From Pseudomonadota bacterium (GTDB lineage: Bacteria; Cyanobacteriota; Vampirovibrionia; Obscuribacterales; Obscuribacteraceae), in the NCBI GenBank assembly GCA_021325555.1, contig JAJPGY010000044.1, positions 1-62,085 on the forward strand: 62,085 bases of DNA. Reading direction: 5' to 3'. Below the pieces are notes generated by a model. The model was not told the origin of the DNA. It did no database searches and worked only from the letters and a program-made list of their open reading frames with translations. Below are positions 35,354 through 45,119 of the stretch, in pieces. The position numbers and the translations under genes are program-made. The stretch's first letter is position 1. Each line of letters starts with the position of its first letter.

Positions 35354-35626
35354 ATGTCAAGACCAATCAAGCGCAATCGATGGCAGCCGTTCTGCTCGCT
35401 GCTGCTCGCGACCTTCGTAGTGGCCACCCTGCCTGGCTTTGCCCAGGGATCCGCCGGCGGCTCCGGGCAGGAGGGCTCGGCGGGAAGCGCGCCGTCGGCC
35501 GGCTCCGAGCAGGGATCGCAAACGAAGCCGCTCCGGCCGAGAAAGCGGCTTCGGCAAAGGCTGCGGAACAGGTTGCGGCGGCGCCAGCAGCAGCAACAGC
35601 AGCAGCAGCAAACGCCAAGCCAGTAA
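35354..35626 (+). CDS. Small exported low-complexity protein, frame uncertain
   Basis: In the annotated frame a signal peptide (about 10-30) is followed by a Gly/Ser/Gln linker. An Arg-rich stretch (KRLRQRLRNRLRRR) and a run of nine Gln encoded by a CAG/CAA tract complete it. In the next frame the same DNA reads a conventional Ala-rich linker (EKAASAKAAEQ, then AAAP) that runs to a stop at 35652. Thus a frameshift around 35510-35540, or within the CAG tract, could have replaced the real C-terminus. The GGGAGGC before the ATG supports the start. No function known. Confidence 0.4.
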   Translation: MSRPIKRNRWQPFCSLLLATFVVATLPGFAQGSAGGSGQEGSAGSAPSAGSEQGSQTKPLRPRKRLRQRLRNRLRRRQQQQQQQQQTPSQ

Positions 35627-35784
35627 GCCTGCTTGCTGTAGTGCGGGCTTAATGATGCTTCATCTTTAGATGCAATCATTCACATCGTCGGACATCGTGG
35701 AACTGCGCTTTGCAGGGTCGCGTCTGCACCTTCGTGGAAACCAAGCGGAATCCACTAGGGACCGTCTGTGGAGGGTCACGACAA

Positions 35785-36186
35785 ATGAAGATTCGCACTA
35801 CTAAAGTATTGGTCATTGTCGCCCTGAGCGTCGGATTACTGGGCGCATCGTCCGGCCTGGCTGCGAACGCGCAGTTCAGCTGGACAAACTGGCAGCCCGC
35901 GGTCGGACCGATACCGATCATGGAGAACGACCTGGATGCGCAAATTATTCAGGCGTACAACACCGGCTTGATTTCCGAATTTGAGAAGGCGATGCTCAGT
36001 CGCGATCTTGACGGGATCAAGGTGCAGGAGCAGGTCTACAGGATGGGTGACGTCGGAATAACGCCATGGAGCGAAGCCAAGGTTCTTGCCTCGCTTGGCC
36101 GGTTCAAAGTGACGTTGCAGAGCCATGAGGCGGCCAACAAGACCGCCGCCCAGGTAACGACCATCGTCCAGCCCGGGACCAGGTGA
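35785..36186 (+). CDS. Secreted hypothetical protein, 133 aa
   Basis: I do not recognise this gene. It has a signal peptide (about 1-29, ending AANA) and a mature part of about 100 residues. That part includes PVGPIP-like turns, a helix (LDAQIIQAYNTGLISEFEKAML) and a Val-rich end. It could be a small periplasmic alpha/beta protein. GGAGGG lies about ten bases upstream of the ATG. The next gene (uricase) is convergent. Confidence 0.5.
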   Translation: MKIRTTKVLVIVALSVGLLGASSGLAANAQFSWTNWQPAVGPIPIMENDLDAQIIQAYNTGLISEFEKAMLSRDLDGIKVQEQVYRMGDVGITPWSEAKVLASLGRFKVTLQSHEAANKTAAQVTTIVQPGTR

Positions 36187-36274
36187 CGCAGCCCTCGAGT
36201 CCGCACCGGCGGGTCAGGCGACCGGCGCAACCGCCCTGGCGGTTCAAGCTCGCCTCCGCGAGCAACACCCGCTT

Positions 36275-37168
36275 CTACGGGGCGCGCTTGATGGTGGCCG
36301 AGATTAAGCCGTAAGGCTCATCGGTGGCCACGAAAATCTCGTTCTTGTTTTCCAGACCGAACGGTTGCAGATTGAAGAGTATCCGGTGCTCGTTGGGCAT
36401 CATGATTGTGATCTCGTTGAGCTCGTTGAGCTCCCCGAGCGCAATCTGGCCTATCTCGTGGATCGTGTGCTGCACCCCCAGGCTCTTGTGGGTGGCGAAC
36501 ACCCTGAGAATGACGCTGCGCACGGTCTCATAGCAGCGCTGGTAGTCGGGATTCTCGTGCCGGTATGTCCACCTGGCCGTCACGCTCGTTCCGAAGATGC
36601 GATCCTTTGTCTCCGGCAAGGTCGTGAATCGATCACGGACAAAACCCCAGAATTCGGAATCGGTCGTCTTAACCAGCTTCAGTCCCTCGACGGCGGACTC
36701 GACCGATATGGACTGGCGGTCGGCCCGCACCTCGGCAGCGTGCTTCTCATCACCGGCCCCAAAAAACGCGTGCGGGTGCGGATTTCCGTCCGCAGAAACT
36801 ATGCGCTGCCATAGCTCCTCGGACAGGTTGATCGTGCACGATCGCACCTGAGCGTAGGTGGCAAGGAAGTGTCCGGCCAGGCTCTTCCCGAATGACTCGA
36901 TGTCGGCGAGGCTATGGTTGGCGGCAAGAACATAGACCGTGTTCTTCATCGAGTCGGTGGCTACGACCTGGCTGTTGTCGCCCGTGACATAGGATTTATC
37001 GAACTCGCCTTGAAGCTGGATGTCTATGCAGATCTCCTTCAGGTCATGACGGTCGGCGTGCCGCGTGATCTTGGTTAGCCTGACCCGGGACTTTCCGTAG
37101 GAGTTGGCCGCCAGCACGCCGGGGCGCTGCTTCTGCTCCATCGTGGTTTCAGTGTTGGTGCGGATCAC
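36275..37168 (-). CDS. Urate oxidase (uricase, factor-independent)
   Basis: The enzyme oxidises urate with O2 to 5-hydroxyisourate without cofactor. The 297-residue protein has two T-fold halves. The N-terminal block NSYGKSRVRL carries the catalytic Lys, and VVATDSMKNTVYVLA carries the Thr. FGTSVTARWTYR and the C-terminal LFNLQPFGLENKNEIFVAT complete the active site. GTG 37168 is used because GAGGA lies nine bases upstream; an ATG 27 bases later is a second candidate. It is divergent from the allantoinase gene, 131 bases away, and completes the urate-to-allantoin steps with uraD and uraH. Confidence 0.93.
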   Translation of the reverse strand: MIRTNTETTMEQKQRPGVLAANSYGKSRVRLTKITRHADRHDLKEICIDIQLQGEFDKSYVTGDNSQVVATDSMKNTVYVLAANHSLADIESFGKSLAGHFLATYAQVRSCTINLSEELWQRIVSADGNPHPHAFFGAGDEKHAAEVRADRQSISVESAVEGLKLVKTTDSEFWGFVRDRFTTLPETKDRIFGTSVTARWTYRHENPDYQRCYETVRSVILRVFATHKSLGVQHTIHEIGQIALGELNELNEITIMMPNEHRILFNLQPFGLENKNEIFVATDEPYGLISATIKRAP

Positions 37169-37299
37169 TCTTGCATCCTCGCTTGCCGGTAGACATACGA
37201 TTGTACCGCCAGGCTGTTAAAGCCGGATAATATTCGGCAGCCTTCAGCGCCGATGCCCGCATATGCGAAAATGGGGCGACCGGAGGTGGCCGAACGCAC

Positions 37300-38667
37300 A
37301 TGAAGACGTCGCTTTTTGGGATCTCCAGCAACCGTGTCTTGACCCCGGATGGGCTCAAGAAAGCCTGCCTGCTGGTCGACGGCGGCAAGGTGCACGACGT
37401 GGTCGACCAGGATCGGGTGCCGGCAGGCTGCGAGCTGGTCGATGCCGGCAACTCGGTTGTCATGCCTGGTCTGGTGGACAGCCACGTTCATGTCAACGAG
37501 CCCGGCCGCACGGAATGGGAGGGCTTCGAGACCGCCACCAGGGCTGCCGCGGCCGGCGGTATCACGACAATCGCGGATATGCCCTTGAATTCGGACCCGG
37601 TGACCACGAGCCGCCAGGCTCTCGATGTGAAGCTGGCGTCCACCTCCGGAAAGCTCTTCGTCGACTGCGCCTTTTACGGCGGCGTCATCCCCGGCAACGC
37701 CGGGTCGCTGGAAGGGCTCATTGAAGGCGGCGTCAGCGGGTTCAAATGCTTCCTCATCCACTCCGGCATCGACGATTTTCCCGCCGTCAAGGAAGAGGAT
37801 CTCCGGCTGGCCATGCCGATCCTGCAAAAGCATGGACTGCCGCTTCTGGTGCACGCCGAGCTGTGCGGCGACGACCACGGGGCCGACTTCAGCGACAGGC
37901 CGTCATCCTACAAAGCCTTTCTGGCCTCGAGACCCAGATGCTGGGAGAATGACGCAATCGCGCTCATGTTGAGGCTCTGCCGCCAGTACAGGTGCAGTGT
38001 CCACATCGTTCACCTGTCCTCTTCGGACGCGCTGCCGCTGGTGAGGCAAGCGAAGGCCGAAGGACTGCCGTTCACCGTGGAGACCTGCCCGCATTACCTT
38101 ACTTTTGCCGCCGAAGAGATCGAGGACGGTGACCCCCGTTTCAAATGCGCGCCGCCTATCCGGGAGCGGGAGAACAGGGAGCGGCTCTGGGAAGCGGTCT
38201 TAGACGGCACCATCGAGTTTGTTGTCTCGGATCACTCGCCCTGCCTGCCGGCTCTCAAGTTTCTGCAAGAAGGGGACCTGGCCAGAGCCTGGGGCGGCAT
38301 CTCGTCTTTGCAGTTCGTGCTGCCGGCCGTCTGGACGCAGGCCAGGAGCCGTGGCGCCACTGTCGCCGACGTGTCGAAATGGCTCTCGGCCAAACCCGCT
38401 GAGTTCCTCGGCCTGAGCAAGACAAAGGGTTCGCTGGCACCGGGCTGCGACGCGGACATCGTCGTGTGGAGCCCCGACGAGGAGCTGGTCATCGAGCCCT
38501 CGATGATTCATCACCGGCACAAGGTAACGCCCTACGACGGCAGGCGCCTTTTCGGGCGTGTGGAGAAAACGTTCGTACGGGGCAGGAAGGTGTTCGATCA
38601 CGGCAAACATGCGGGTCAGGCGATGGGACAGATGCTTTTGCGCGCACCAGTGGAGAGCGTAAGGTAA
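37300..38667 (+). CDS. allB: Allantoinase
   Basis: The zinc amidohydrolase opens allantoin to allantoate. The 455-residue sequence shows the dinuclear metal ligands: H62 and H64 in VDSHVHVNEPGR, the carboxylated lysine K149 in GVSGFKC, H185 in LLVHAE, VHIVHLSS, and DHSPC. This is the hallmark set of the cyclic-amidohydrolase family. Its context among ureide genes separates it from dihydroorotase and hydantoinase. GGAGGTGG lies ten bases before the ATG. The stop overlaps the allantoicase start (TAATG). Confidence 0.93.
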   Translation: MKTSLFGISSNRVLTPDGLKKACLLVDGGKVHDVVDQDRVPAGCELVDAGNSVVMPGLVDSHVHVNEPGRTEWEGFETATRAAAAGGITTIADMPLNSDPVTTSRQALDVKLASTSGKLFVDCAFYGGVIPGNAGSLEGLIEGGVSGFKCFLIHSGIDDFPAVKEEDLRLAMPILQKHGLPLLVHAELCGDDHGADFSDRPSSYKAFLASRPRCWENDAIALMLRLCRQYRCSVHIVHLSSSDALPLVRQAKAEGLPFTVETCPHYLTFAAEEIEDGDPRFKCAPPIRERENRERLWEAVLDGTIEFVVSDHSPCLPALKFLQEGDLARAWGGISSLQFVLPAVWTQARSRGATVADVSKWLSAKPAEFLGLSKTKGSLAPGCDADIVVWSPDEELVIEPSMIHHRHKVTPYDGRRLFGRVEKTFVRGRKVFDHGKHAGQAMGQMLLRAPVESVR

Positions 38668-39743
38668 TGGAAAGAGGATTCAATCTGGATGCCGCCGTTT
38701 TCACCGGGCTGGTGGATCTGGCGGCGCTTGGTCTGGGCGGCAAGGTTCTGCTGGCAAGCGATGACTTTTTCGCGGAGAAGGAGAATTTGATTAAACCCGG
38801 CCGGGGCGTGTTCATCGCCGACAAATACACCGAGCGCGGCAAGTGGATGGATGGCTGGGAAACGCGCAGGAAGCGCGGGCCCGGGCACGACTGGTGCATC
38901 GTCAAGCTGGGCGCGCCGGGCGTCATCGAGGGCGTGGATATCGACACCAATCACTTCCTGGGCAATCATCCCCCTTATGCCTCCATCGACGCGCTCTGCC
39001 TCGAATCCGAGGTCGCTGACCGGGAGCTTGAGAAGGAGCGGTGGGTCGAGATCTTGCCGAAGTCGGCCCTCAAGCAGGGCTCGCAGAACATCTTTGCGGT
39101 GACCGATGATCGCAGATGGACGCATGTCCGCCTGAACATCTACCCGGACGGCGGCGTGGCGCGCCTCAGGGTCTACGGTCGCGTAAGGAGAGACTGGTCC
39201 TTGTGCCGGCCCGACGAGCTCGTCGACCTGGCGGCAGCCAGCAACGGCGGGCTGGTGACAGCGTGCAATGACATGTTTTTTGGAAACAAGAACAACATGA
39301 TCATGCCCGGCCGGGCGGCCAACATGGGCGAAGGCTGGGAGACGCGGCGCCGCAGGGAGCCCGGTCACGACTGGGCCGTGGTGAAGCTCGCGCAGCCGGG
39401 CCGCATCCGCAAGATCGAGGTCGACACCAATCACTACAAGGGCAACTTTCCCGACTCATGCTGGATAGACGGCTCTTATGCTCCCGGGCAGGAGATCGAC
39501 AATCTCAACGCCGCCGGTTTCGACTGGCGGGAGATCCTGCCAGAGACGAAATTGCAGGCCGACCACCGGCATTTCTTCGAGAAGGAACTGCGGTCGGAAG
39601 GACCTTACACGCACATTCGCCTGAGCATATCCCCCGATGGCGGCGTCAGTCGCTTCCGGGTGATGGGCCTTATTGCTCAAGTGCCCGGCGTGACGGCAAG
39701 CGGTGAGAAAGCGGATGAACTTAAATCGTATCAACGAGCTTGA
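38667..39743 (+). CDS. alc: Allantoicase
   Basis: The enzyme converts allantoate to ureidoglycolate and urea. The 358-residue protein is the duplicated type: the two halves match each other, each with a WETRR(K/R)R(E/G)PGHDW block and a (V/I)DTNH motif (residues about 70-95 and 220-255). Length is usual for the family. The ATG overlaps the allantoinase stop by one base, so the two genes are coupled. The last 29 bases overlap the OHCU decarboxylase gene. Confidence 0.92.
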   Translation: MERGFNLDAAVFTGLVDLAALGLGGKVLLASDDFFAEKENLIKPGRGVFIADKYTERGKWMDGWETRRKRGPGHDWCIVKLGAPGVIEGVDIDTNHFLGNHPPYASIDALCLESEVADRELEKERWVEILPKSALKQGSQNIFAVTDDRRWTHVRLNIYPDGGVARLRVYGRVRRDWSLCRPDELVDLAAASNGGLVTACNDMFFGNKNNMIMPGRAANMGEGWETRRRREPGHDWAVVKLAQPGRIRKIEVDTNHYKGNFPDSCWIDGSYAPGQEIDNLNAAGFDWREILPETKLQADHRHFFEKELRSEGPYTHIRLSISPDGGVSRFRVMGLIAQVPGVTASGEKADELKSYQRA

Positions 39744-40212
39744 TAGAGCGGGCGTCGAGGAGGCGTTCTCGAGCTGTTGCGGCTCCCGGAGCTGGGCACA
39801 GGCGATGATTGCCGGCCGGCCGTACGCGAGCGAGGACGAGCTCATCCGGCAGTGCGAAGCCTCATGGCAAAAGTTGAGCACCGCCGACTGGCTGGAGGCG
39901 TTCGCCGCCCACCCGAAGATAGGCGACATCGAGAGCTTGAAGAAGAAGTACAGCTCGACGAAAGCCTGGGCCGAGCAAGAGCAGTCAGGTGTAGGCGGCG
40001 CCGCCGAAGAGCTGCTCAAGGAGCTTTCCGCTCTCAACGAAGCCTACGAACGGAAGTTCGGCTACATCTTCATCGTTTGCGCCACCGGCAAGTCGGCCTA
40101 CGAGATGCTGGGCATCCTCAAGAGGCGAATCGACAACCCGCCGGACGAGGAGCTGAAGACGGCAATCGAGGAACAGAAGAAGATCACGCGACTGCGACTG
40201 GAAAAACTATAA
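39715..40212 (+). CDS. uraD: 2-oxo-4-hydroxy-4-carboxy-5-ureidoimidazoline (OHCU) decarboxylase
   Basis: The enzyme makes S-allantoin from OHCU, the last step of urate to allantoin. The 165-residue helical protein has the catalytic His66 in AAHPKIGD and the C-terminal KFGYIFIVCATGKSA and ILKRRIDN blocks typical of UraD. Its length is as expected. The ATG at 39715 lies inside the end of the allantoicase gene, in another frame, so translation is coupled. The HIU hydrolase gene follows directly (TAA then ATG). Confidence 0.92.
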   Translation: MNLNRINELDRAGVEEAFSSCCGSRSWAQAMIAGRPYASEDELIRQCEASWQKLSTADWLEAFAAHPKIGDIESLKKKYSSTKAWAEQEQSGVGGAAEELLKELSALNEAYERKFGYIFIVCATGKSAYEMLGILKRRIDNPPDEELKTAIEEQKKITRLRLEKL

Positions 40213-40554
40213 ATGAGCCCAATCACAACCCATGTCCTCGACACGGCAAGAGGCTGCCCCGCAGCCGGTGTCTGCGCGACCCTCGAGCGGATGAGCAACG
40301 GCGACTGGCAGAAGCTCGCCGCCGGCACCACCAATCAGGACGGCAGAATCGGCGACCTGCTCGCCGACGATCACGAATTGCTGGCCGGGATCTACCGGCT
40401 CACGTTCGATACGAGCCGTTATTTCTCCGACCTTGCGGTGCAGAGCTTTTATCCTTACATCGCCATAGTCTTCGAGGTCAAAAACACCTCGCAGCACTAC
40501 CACGTCCCGCTCCTGCTCAGCCCGTTCGGTTACTCGACATACCGCGGCAGCTGA
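40213..40554 (+). CDS. uraH: 5-hydroxyisourate hydrolase (transthyretin-like)
   Basis: The 113-residue protein hydrolyses 5-hydroxyisourate to OHCU. It has the family N-terminal motif THVLDTARGCPAAGV, the central YRLTFDTSRYF, and the invariant C-terminal YRGS. The transthyretin-like beta sandwich makes a tetramer. It begins immediately after the uraD stop, and closes the allB-alc-uraD-uraH block on the plus strand. With the uricase it forms the complete urate-to-S-allantoin pathway. Confidence 0.93.
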   Translation: MSPITTHVLDTARGCPAAGVCATLERMSNGDWQKLAAGTTNQDGRIGDLLADDHELLAGIYRLTFDTSRYFSDLAVQSFYPYIAIVFEVKNTSQHYHVPLLLSPFGYSTYRGS

Positions 40555-40584
40555 TGGCGAGACGACCTTGAAGGCGCTCTTTGG

Positions 40585-40809
40585 CTACGGCTTCTGGAGC
40601 TCCGGTTTCCACTCGTCCAGAATGGCGCCCTCGATCGGGCAGACCGACAGACAAGCGCCGCAGTCGATGCAGACTGAGTCGTCTATCCAGGTGTACTTGG
40701 TCCCCTTGGCGTTGGTCTTGCCTTCCGCCCAGTGAATGCATTCCACCGGGCAGACCGGAATGCAGTCCGCGACCCCTTCGCAGACGTCGGCAACAATCGT
40801 GTAAGACAT
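40585..40809 (-). CDS. Two-cluster ferredoxin, 74 aa
   Basis: The protein has two Cys sets. The first is C10, C16, C20 and C24 (CEGVADCIPVCPVECIHW), and the second C47, C50, C53 and C57 (CIDCGACLSVCP). This fits a 2[4Fe-4S] or 7Fe ferredoxin. The start has AAGGAGG ten bases upstream. It lies on the minus strand, divergent from the SufR-like regulator, which makes it a likely target of it. A role as an electron donor near the purine cluster is possible; I cannot name its partner. Confidence 0.9.
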   Translation of the reverse strand: MSYTIVADVCEGVADCIPVCPVECIHWAEGKTNAKGTKYTWIDDSVCIDCGACLSVCPIEGAILDEWKPELQKP

Positions 40810-41026
40810 GGTTTCCTCCTTATTCTTGGGCCCGCCGCATCTGAGCGGGACGAGACAGCCCGACGCGAAGAGATACACGCCATGCGGCGCCTGCACCCGG
40901 TCACGGAGCCACCTTGTTTTTGTACCATGGTCATCATATTGCCATTTGCAGGACAATGTCCACGCTTATGACACATAAGTGTGTAATAATATTGCACAGA
41001 GAGTATTTGAGCCAATAGATGGGCCG
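40810..41026. promoter_or_regulatory. Divergent promoter/operator region, ferredoxin and SufR-like gene
   Basis: The perfect palindrome CTTATG-ACA-CATAAG lies at 40965-40979. A TAATAT (about 40986-40991) can serve as -10 for the regulator gene. A TTGCCA near 40939 is upstream, too far for a standard -35. The palindrome sits so that a bound protein would block the regulator promoter. It is a plausible site for the Cys-containing SufR-like regulator, but differs from the cyanobacterial CAAC-N6-GTTG site. Confidence 0.5.
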
Positions 41027-41704
41027 ATGAAAAGGTTGCCGTCAAGAATTGCCAGGCGCAAGCCGCAGGAGAAGCCGCGAGAGGCGCTTATCCGCATACT
41101 GAAGCTCCGGGGCGAAATGACCGTCGCAGAGCTGTGCCGGGCATTAAAACTGACGCACACGGCCGTGCGGCGTCAAGTGTCCGCGTTGCTCACCGACGGC
41201 GTCATAAGCTCCCACGTGGGCGAGCATGGCAAGGGGCGGCCGGCGCACAAGTACCGCCTGAGCGAAAAGGCCGGCGCTTACTTTCCGACCGGCTACGACT
41301 TCCTGGCCGAGGAGCTGCTGGACACCATCTTCGAGACCGGCGGGCACAAAGGCATCATGGACTTCCTGAGAACAAACAACAACCGGGTCATAGCGGCGCT
41401 GATGCCCGGCTTTTCAGGGTTAGGTCTCAAGGAGAGGATCGCCGGCGTTGCCAGGTACTTTGCCGACAGAGGATACATGACGGACTGGATCGAGCTTGCC
41501 GACGGCAACTATTTCCTCTTCCATCAGAACTGCGCAATCTACAAGATGGCCAACCGCTACCGGCAGCTGTGCATCCTCGAGCCGAGGCTGATTGAGTGCC
41601 TGCTGGGCGTCAAGATCTCCCGGCAGCAGTATATTCTCAAGGGCCAGCCGACCTGCGGCTACCTGATCGACTCCCGGCGCCCGCTTGTACCAGGTGAAGA
41701 TTGA
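41027..41704 (+). CDS. SufR-like Fe-S cluster sensing transcriptional regulator
   Basis: The 225-residue protein has an N-terminal winged helix (about 20-85; MTVAELCRALKLTHTAVRRQ, then GRPAHKYRLSEKAG). The C-terminal half holds four Cys: C169, C182, C191 and C210. The C-X12-C pair is exactly as in SufR; the total spread of the next two (X8-C-X18) is one residue short of SufR X13-C-X14. I infer an Fe-S sensing regulator, perhaps of the purine genes, which need Fe-S or oxygen. The ATG at 41027 is preferred over GTG 40979. A palindrome lies upstream. Confidence 0.7.
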   Translation: MKRLPSRIARRKPQEKPREALIRILKLRGEMTVAELCRALKLTHTAVRRQVSALLTDGVISSHVGEHGKGRPAHKYRLSEKAGAYFPTGYDFLAEELLDTIFETGGHKGIMDFLRTNNNRVIAALMPGFSGLGLKERIAGVARYFADRGYMTDWIELADGNYFLFHQNCAIYKMANRYRQLCILEPRLIECLLGVKISRQQYILKGQPTCGYLIDSRRPLVPGED

Positions 41705-41730
41705 CATCCCCGCGCATGAGGTGCAAACGC

Positions 41731-43371
41731 ATGAAAAACGCAGCCGAAACAATTGTTGCCTGCCTGGAGAACGAGCAGGTTCGGTACATCTTCGGGTTGC
41801 CCGGCGAGGAGAACATCCATCTGGTCGAGGCCCTCTCCCATTCCGACATCCGCTTCATCCTGGCGCGGGACGAGCGGGACGCGGCTTTCATGGCCGACGT
41901 CTACGGCAGGCTCACGGGTGAGCCAGGCGTTTGCCTGTCGACGCTCGGTCCCGGAGCAATCAACCTGGCGCTGGGCGTCGCCGATGCCCAGATGGACGGA
42001 ACGCCGCTGGTAGGCATCGTCGCCCAGGCGGCCTTGAAGCGCCTCTACAAGGAATCGCACCAGAACGTCGATCTGGTGGCGCTGTTCAAACCGCTGACTA
42101 AGTGGGCGCACATGATCGTTCTTGCCGACACCACCGCGGAGGTCATCCGCAAGGCTTTCAAGCTGGCTCAGATGGAGCGGCCCGGCGCCACCGTCGTCGT
42201 GGTGCCGGAGGACGTGGCGAGGCAAGAGACGAACATTGCCCCTCTCGTTCGCGCTAAGCCACGGCCGGAGCATCCGGACGGCAATCAAATTTTAAGGGCC
42301 GCGAAGATCCTGGAAGAGGCCGACTGCGCGGTGATTCTGGCTGGACACACGGCCGTCCGCAGCCGGGCGGGCCAGTCGCTCACCCGCCTGGCGGAGCATC
42401 TTTCGATTCCGGTTGCCACCACGTTCATGGCCAAAGGGGTCATACCGGACAGGCACCCGCTGGCGCTGGGGACCATAGGCTTCATGCGGCACGACTACTC
42501 TAACTTCGGCTTCGACAAGGCCGAGGTGATTGTGTGCGTGGGCTACGATCCTATCGAATATGCGCCCGAGAGCTGGAACCCGAAGAAGGATAAACGGATC
42601 GTACACATTCACAGAAGTCCCGCGGAGCCGGACGCCTTCTACAACCTGAGTGTAGGGATCGAAGGGGACATATCGGTCGCGCTCGAGCAGCTAATCGAAA
42701 AGACAAAACCGGGCAGACGCAGTTGCACGGTGCATGAGGTCGTGCGCCGCTTTATAGACACCGAGCTCGAGCAGTTCGCCGATGATCGATCCGTGCCCAT
42801 GAAGCCGCAGCGCATCGTCAGCGACTTGAGGAAGGCACTTGCTGACGAAGACATCGTCCTGTGCGATACCGGAGCGCTGAAGATGTGGATGGCAAGGCTT
42901 TTTCCCTGCTACCAGCCCAACACCTGCCTGATTTCCAACTCGCTTGCCACCATGGGCTTTTCCGTGCCGGGGGCGATCGCGGCAAAACTGGCCAGACCGA
43001 ACCGCAAGGTGGTAGCCGTCACCGGAGATGGTGCCTTCTTGATGAGCTCACACGCGCTGGAGACGGCCGTCCGCGAGCGGACTCCCTTTGTCACGCTGAT
43101 CTGGCGGGATGGAAGTTACGGCCTCATCAAATGGAAGCAGGAGATGGAGTTCGGCCGGAGCTCTTACGTGGATTTTACCAACCCGGATTTTGTGAGGTAC
43201 GCGGAGAGCTTTGGCATTCGCGGCTACCGGATCGAGAACGCCGGCGACTTGCTGCCGACACTCGCAGAGTGCCTGAGGAAAGACGAGATGGCGGTGATCG
43301 ATTGTCCCGTCGACTATTCGGAAAATGCCAAGCTGGTAGAGCGCCTGGGCCACGTCAGTCTTCCCGCGTGA
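41731..43371 (+). CDS. ThDP-dependent enzyme, AlsS-like acetolactate synthase
   Basis: The 546-residue protein has the three ThDP-enzyme domains. E48 (RFILARDERDAA) is the catalytic glutamate that activates ThDP. GDGAFLMSSHALETAVRERT is the cofactor-binding block (about 430-450). The AlsS-type LTKW and PVDYSENAKL blocks are also present. Glyoxylate carboligase, expected in a glyoxylate pathway, has Val in place of E48, so it is excluded. The best match is catabolic acetolactate synthase (pyruvate to 2-acetolactate). GAGGTG lies eight bases before the ATG. It is 26 bases after the SufR-like gene and may share a transcript. Confidence 0.8.
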   Translation: MKNAAETIVACLENEQVRYIFGLPGEENIHLVEALSHSDIRFILARDERDAAFMADVYGRLTGEPGVCLSTLGPGAINLALGVADAQMDGTPLVGIVAQAALKRLYKESHQNVDLVALFKPLTKWAHMIVLADTTAEVIRKAFKLAQMERPGATVVVVPEDVARQETNIAPLVRAKPRPEHPDGNQILRAAKILEEADCAVILAGHTAVRSRAGQSLTRLAEHLSIPVATTFMAKGVIPDRHPLALGTIGFMRHDYSNFGFDKAEVIVCVGYDPIEYAPESWNPKKDKRIVHIHRSPAEPDAFYNLSVGIEGDISVALEQLIEKTKPGRRSCTVHEVVRRFIDTELEQFADDRSVPMKPQRIVSDLRKALADEDIVLCDTGALKMWMARLFPCYQPNTCLISNSLATMGFSVPGAIAAKLARPNRKVVAVTGDGAFLMSSHALETAVRERTPFVTLIWRDGSYGLIKWKQEMEFGRSSYVDFTNPDFVRYAESFGIRGYRIENAGDLLPTLAECLRKDEMAVIDCPVDYSENAKLVERLGHVSLPA

Positions 43372-43408
43372 CTCGCCGGGGCGCATTGCCTGCCCCGGGC
43401 GGCATCTG

Positions 43409-44989
<1,581 letters not shown>

Positions 44990-45057
44990 CACCTTCTCCC
45001 AGATTCGTCCGCGCGCCGGCTATCTTGCCGCGCTTGTTGCCGTGGTCGCAAGCAGGT

Positions 45058-45101
45058 CTATTTTAGCGCAGCGGCGTGGCGCGCCCGAGCGTCTAAAATA
45101 G
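45058..45101. promoter_or_regulatory. Perfect inverted repeat between aceB and allA genes
   Basis: CTATTTTAG at 45058-45066 and CTAAAATAG at 45093-45101 are exact inverted copies, with 26 GC-rich bases between. They are symmetrical to the two divergent genes (malate synthase and ureidoglycolate lyase). Each half contains TAAAAT as read outward, so each could be a -10 element for its own gene. Alternatively they are half-sites of one operator. Confidence 0.45.
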
Positions 45102-45119
45102 TCTTGTCGAGGCAGCCAG

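Noticed and set aside
41731..43371. Annotation as glyoxylate carboligase from the purine context
   Set aside because: The catalytic Glu48 is present, where glyoxylate carboligase has Val, and the C-terminal blocks resemble AlsS.
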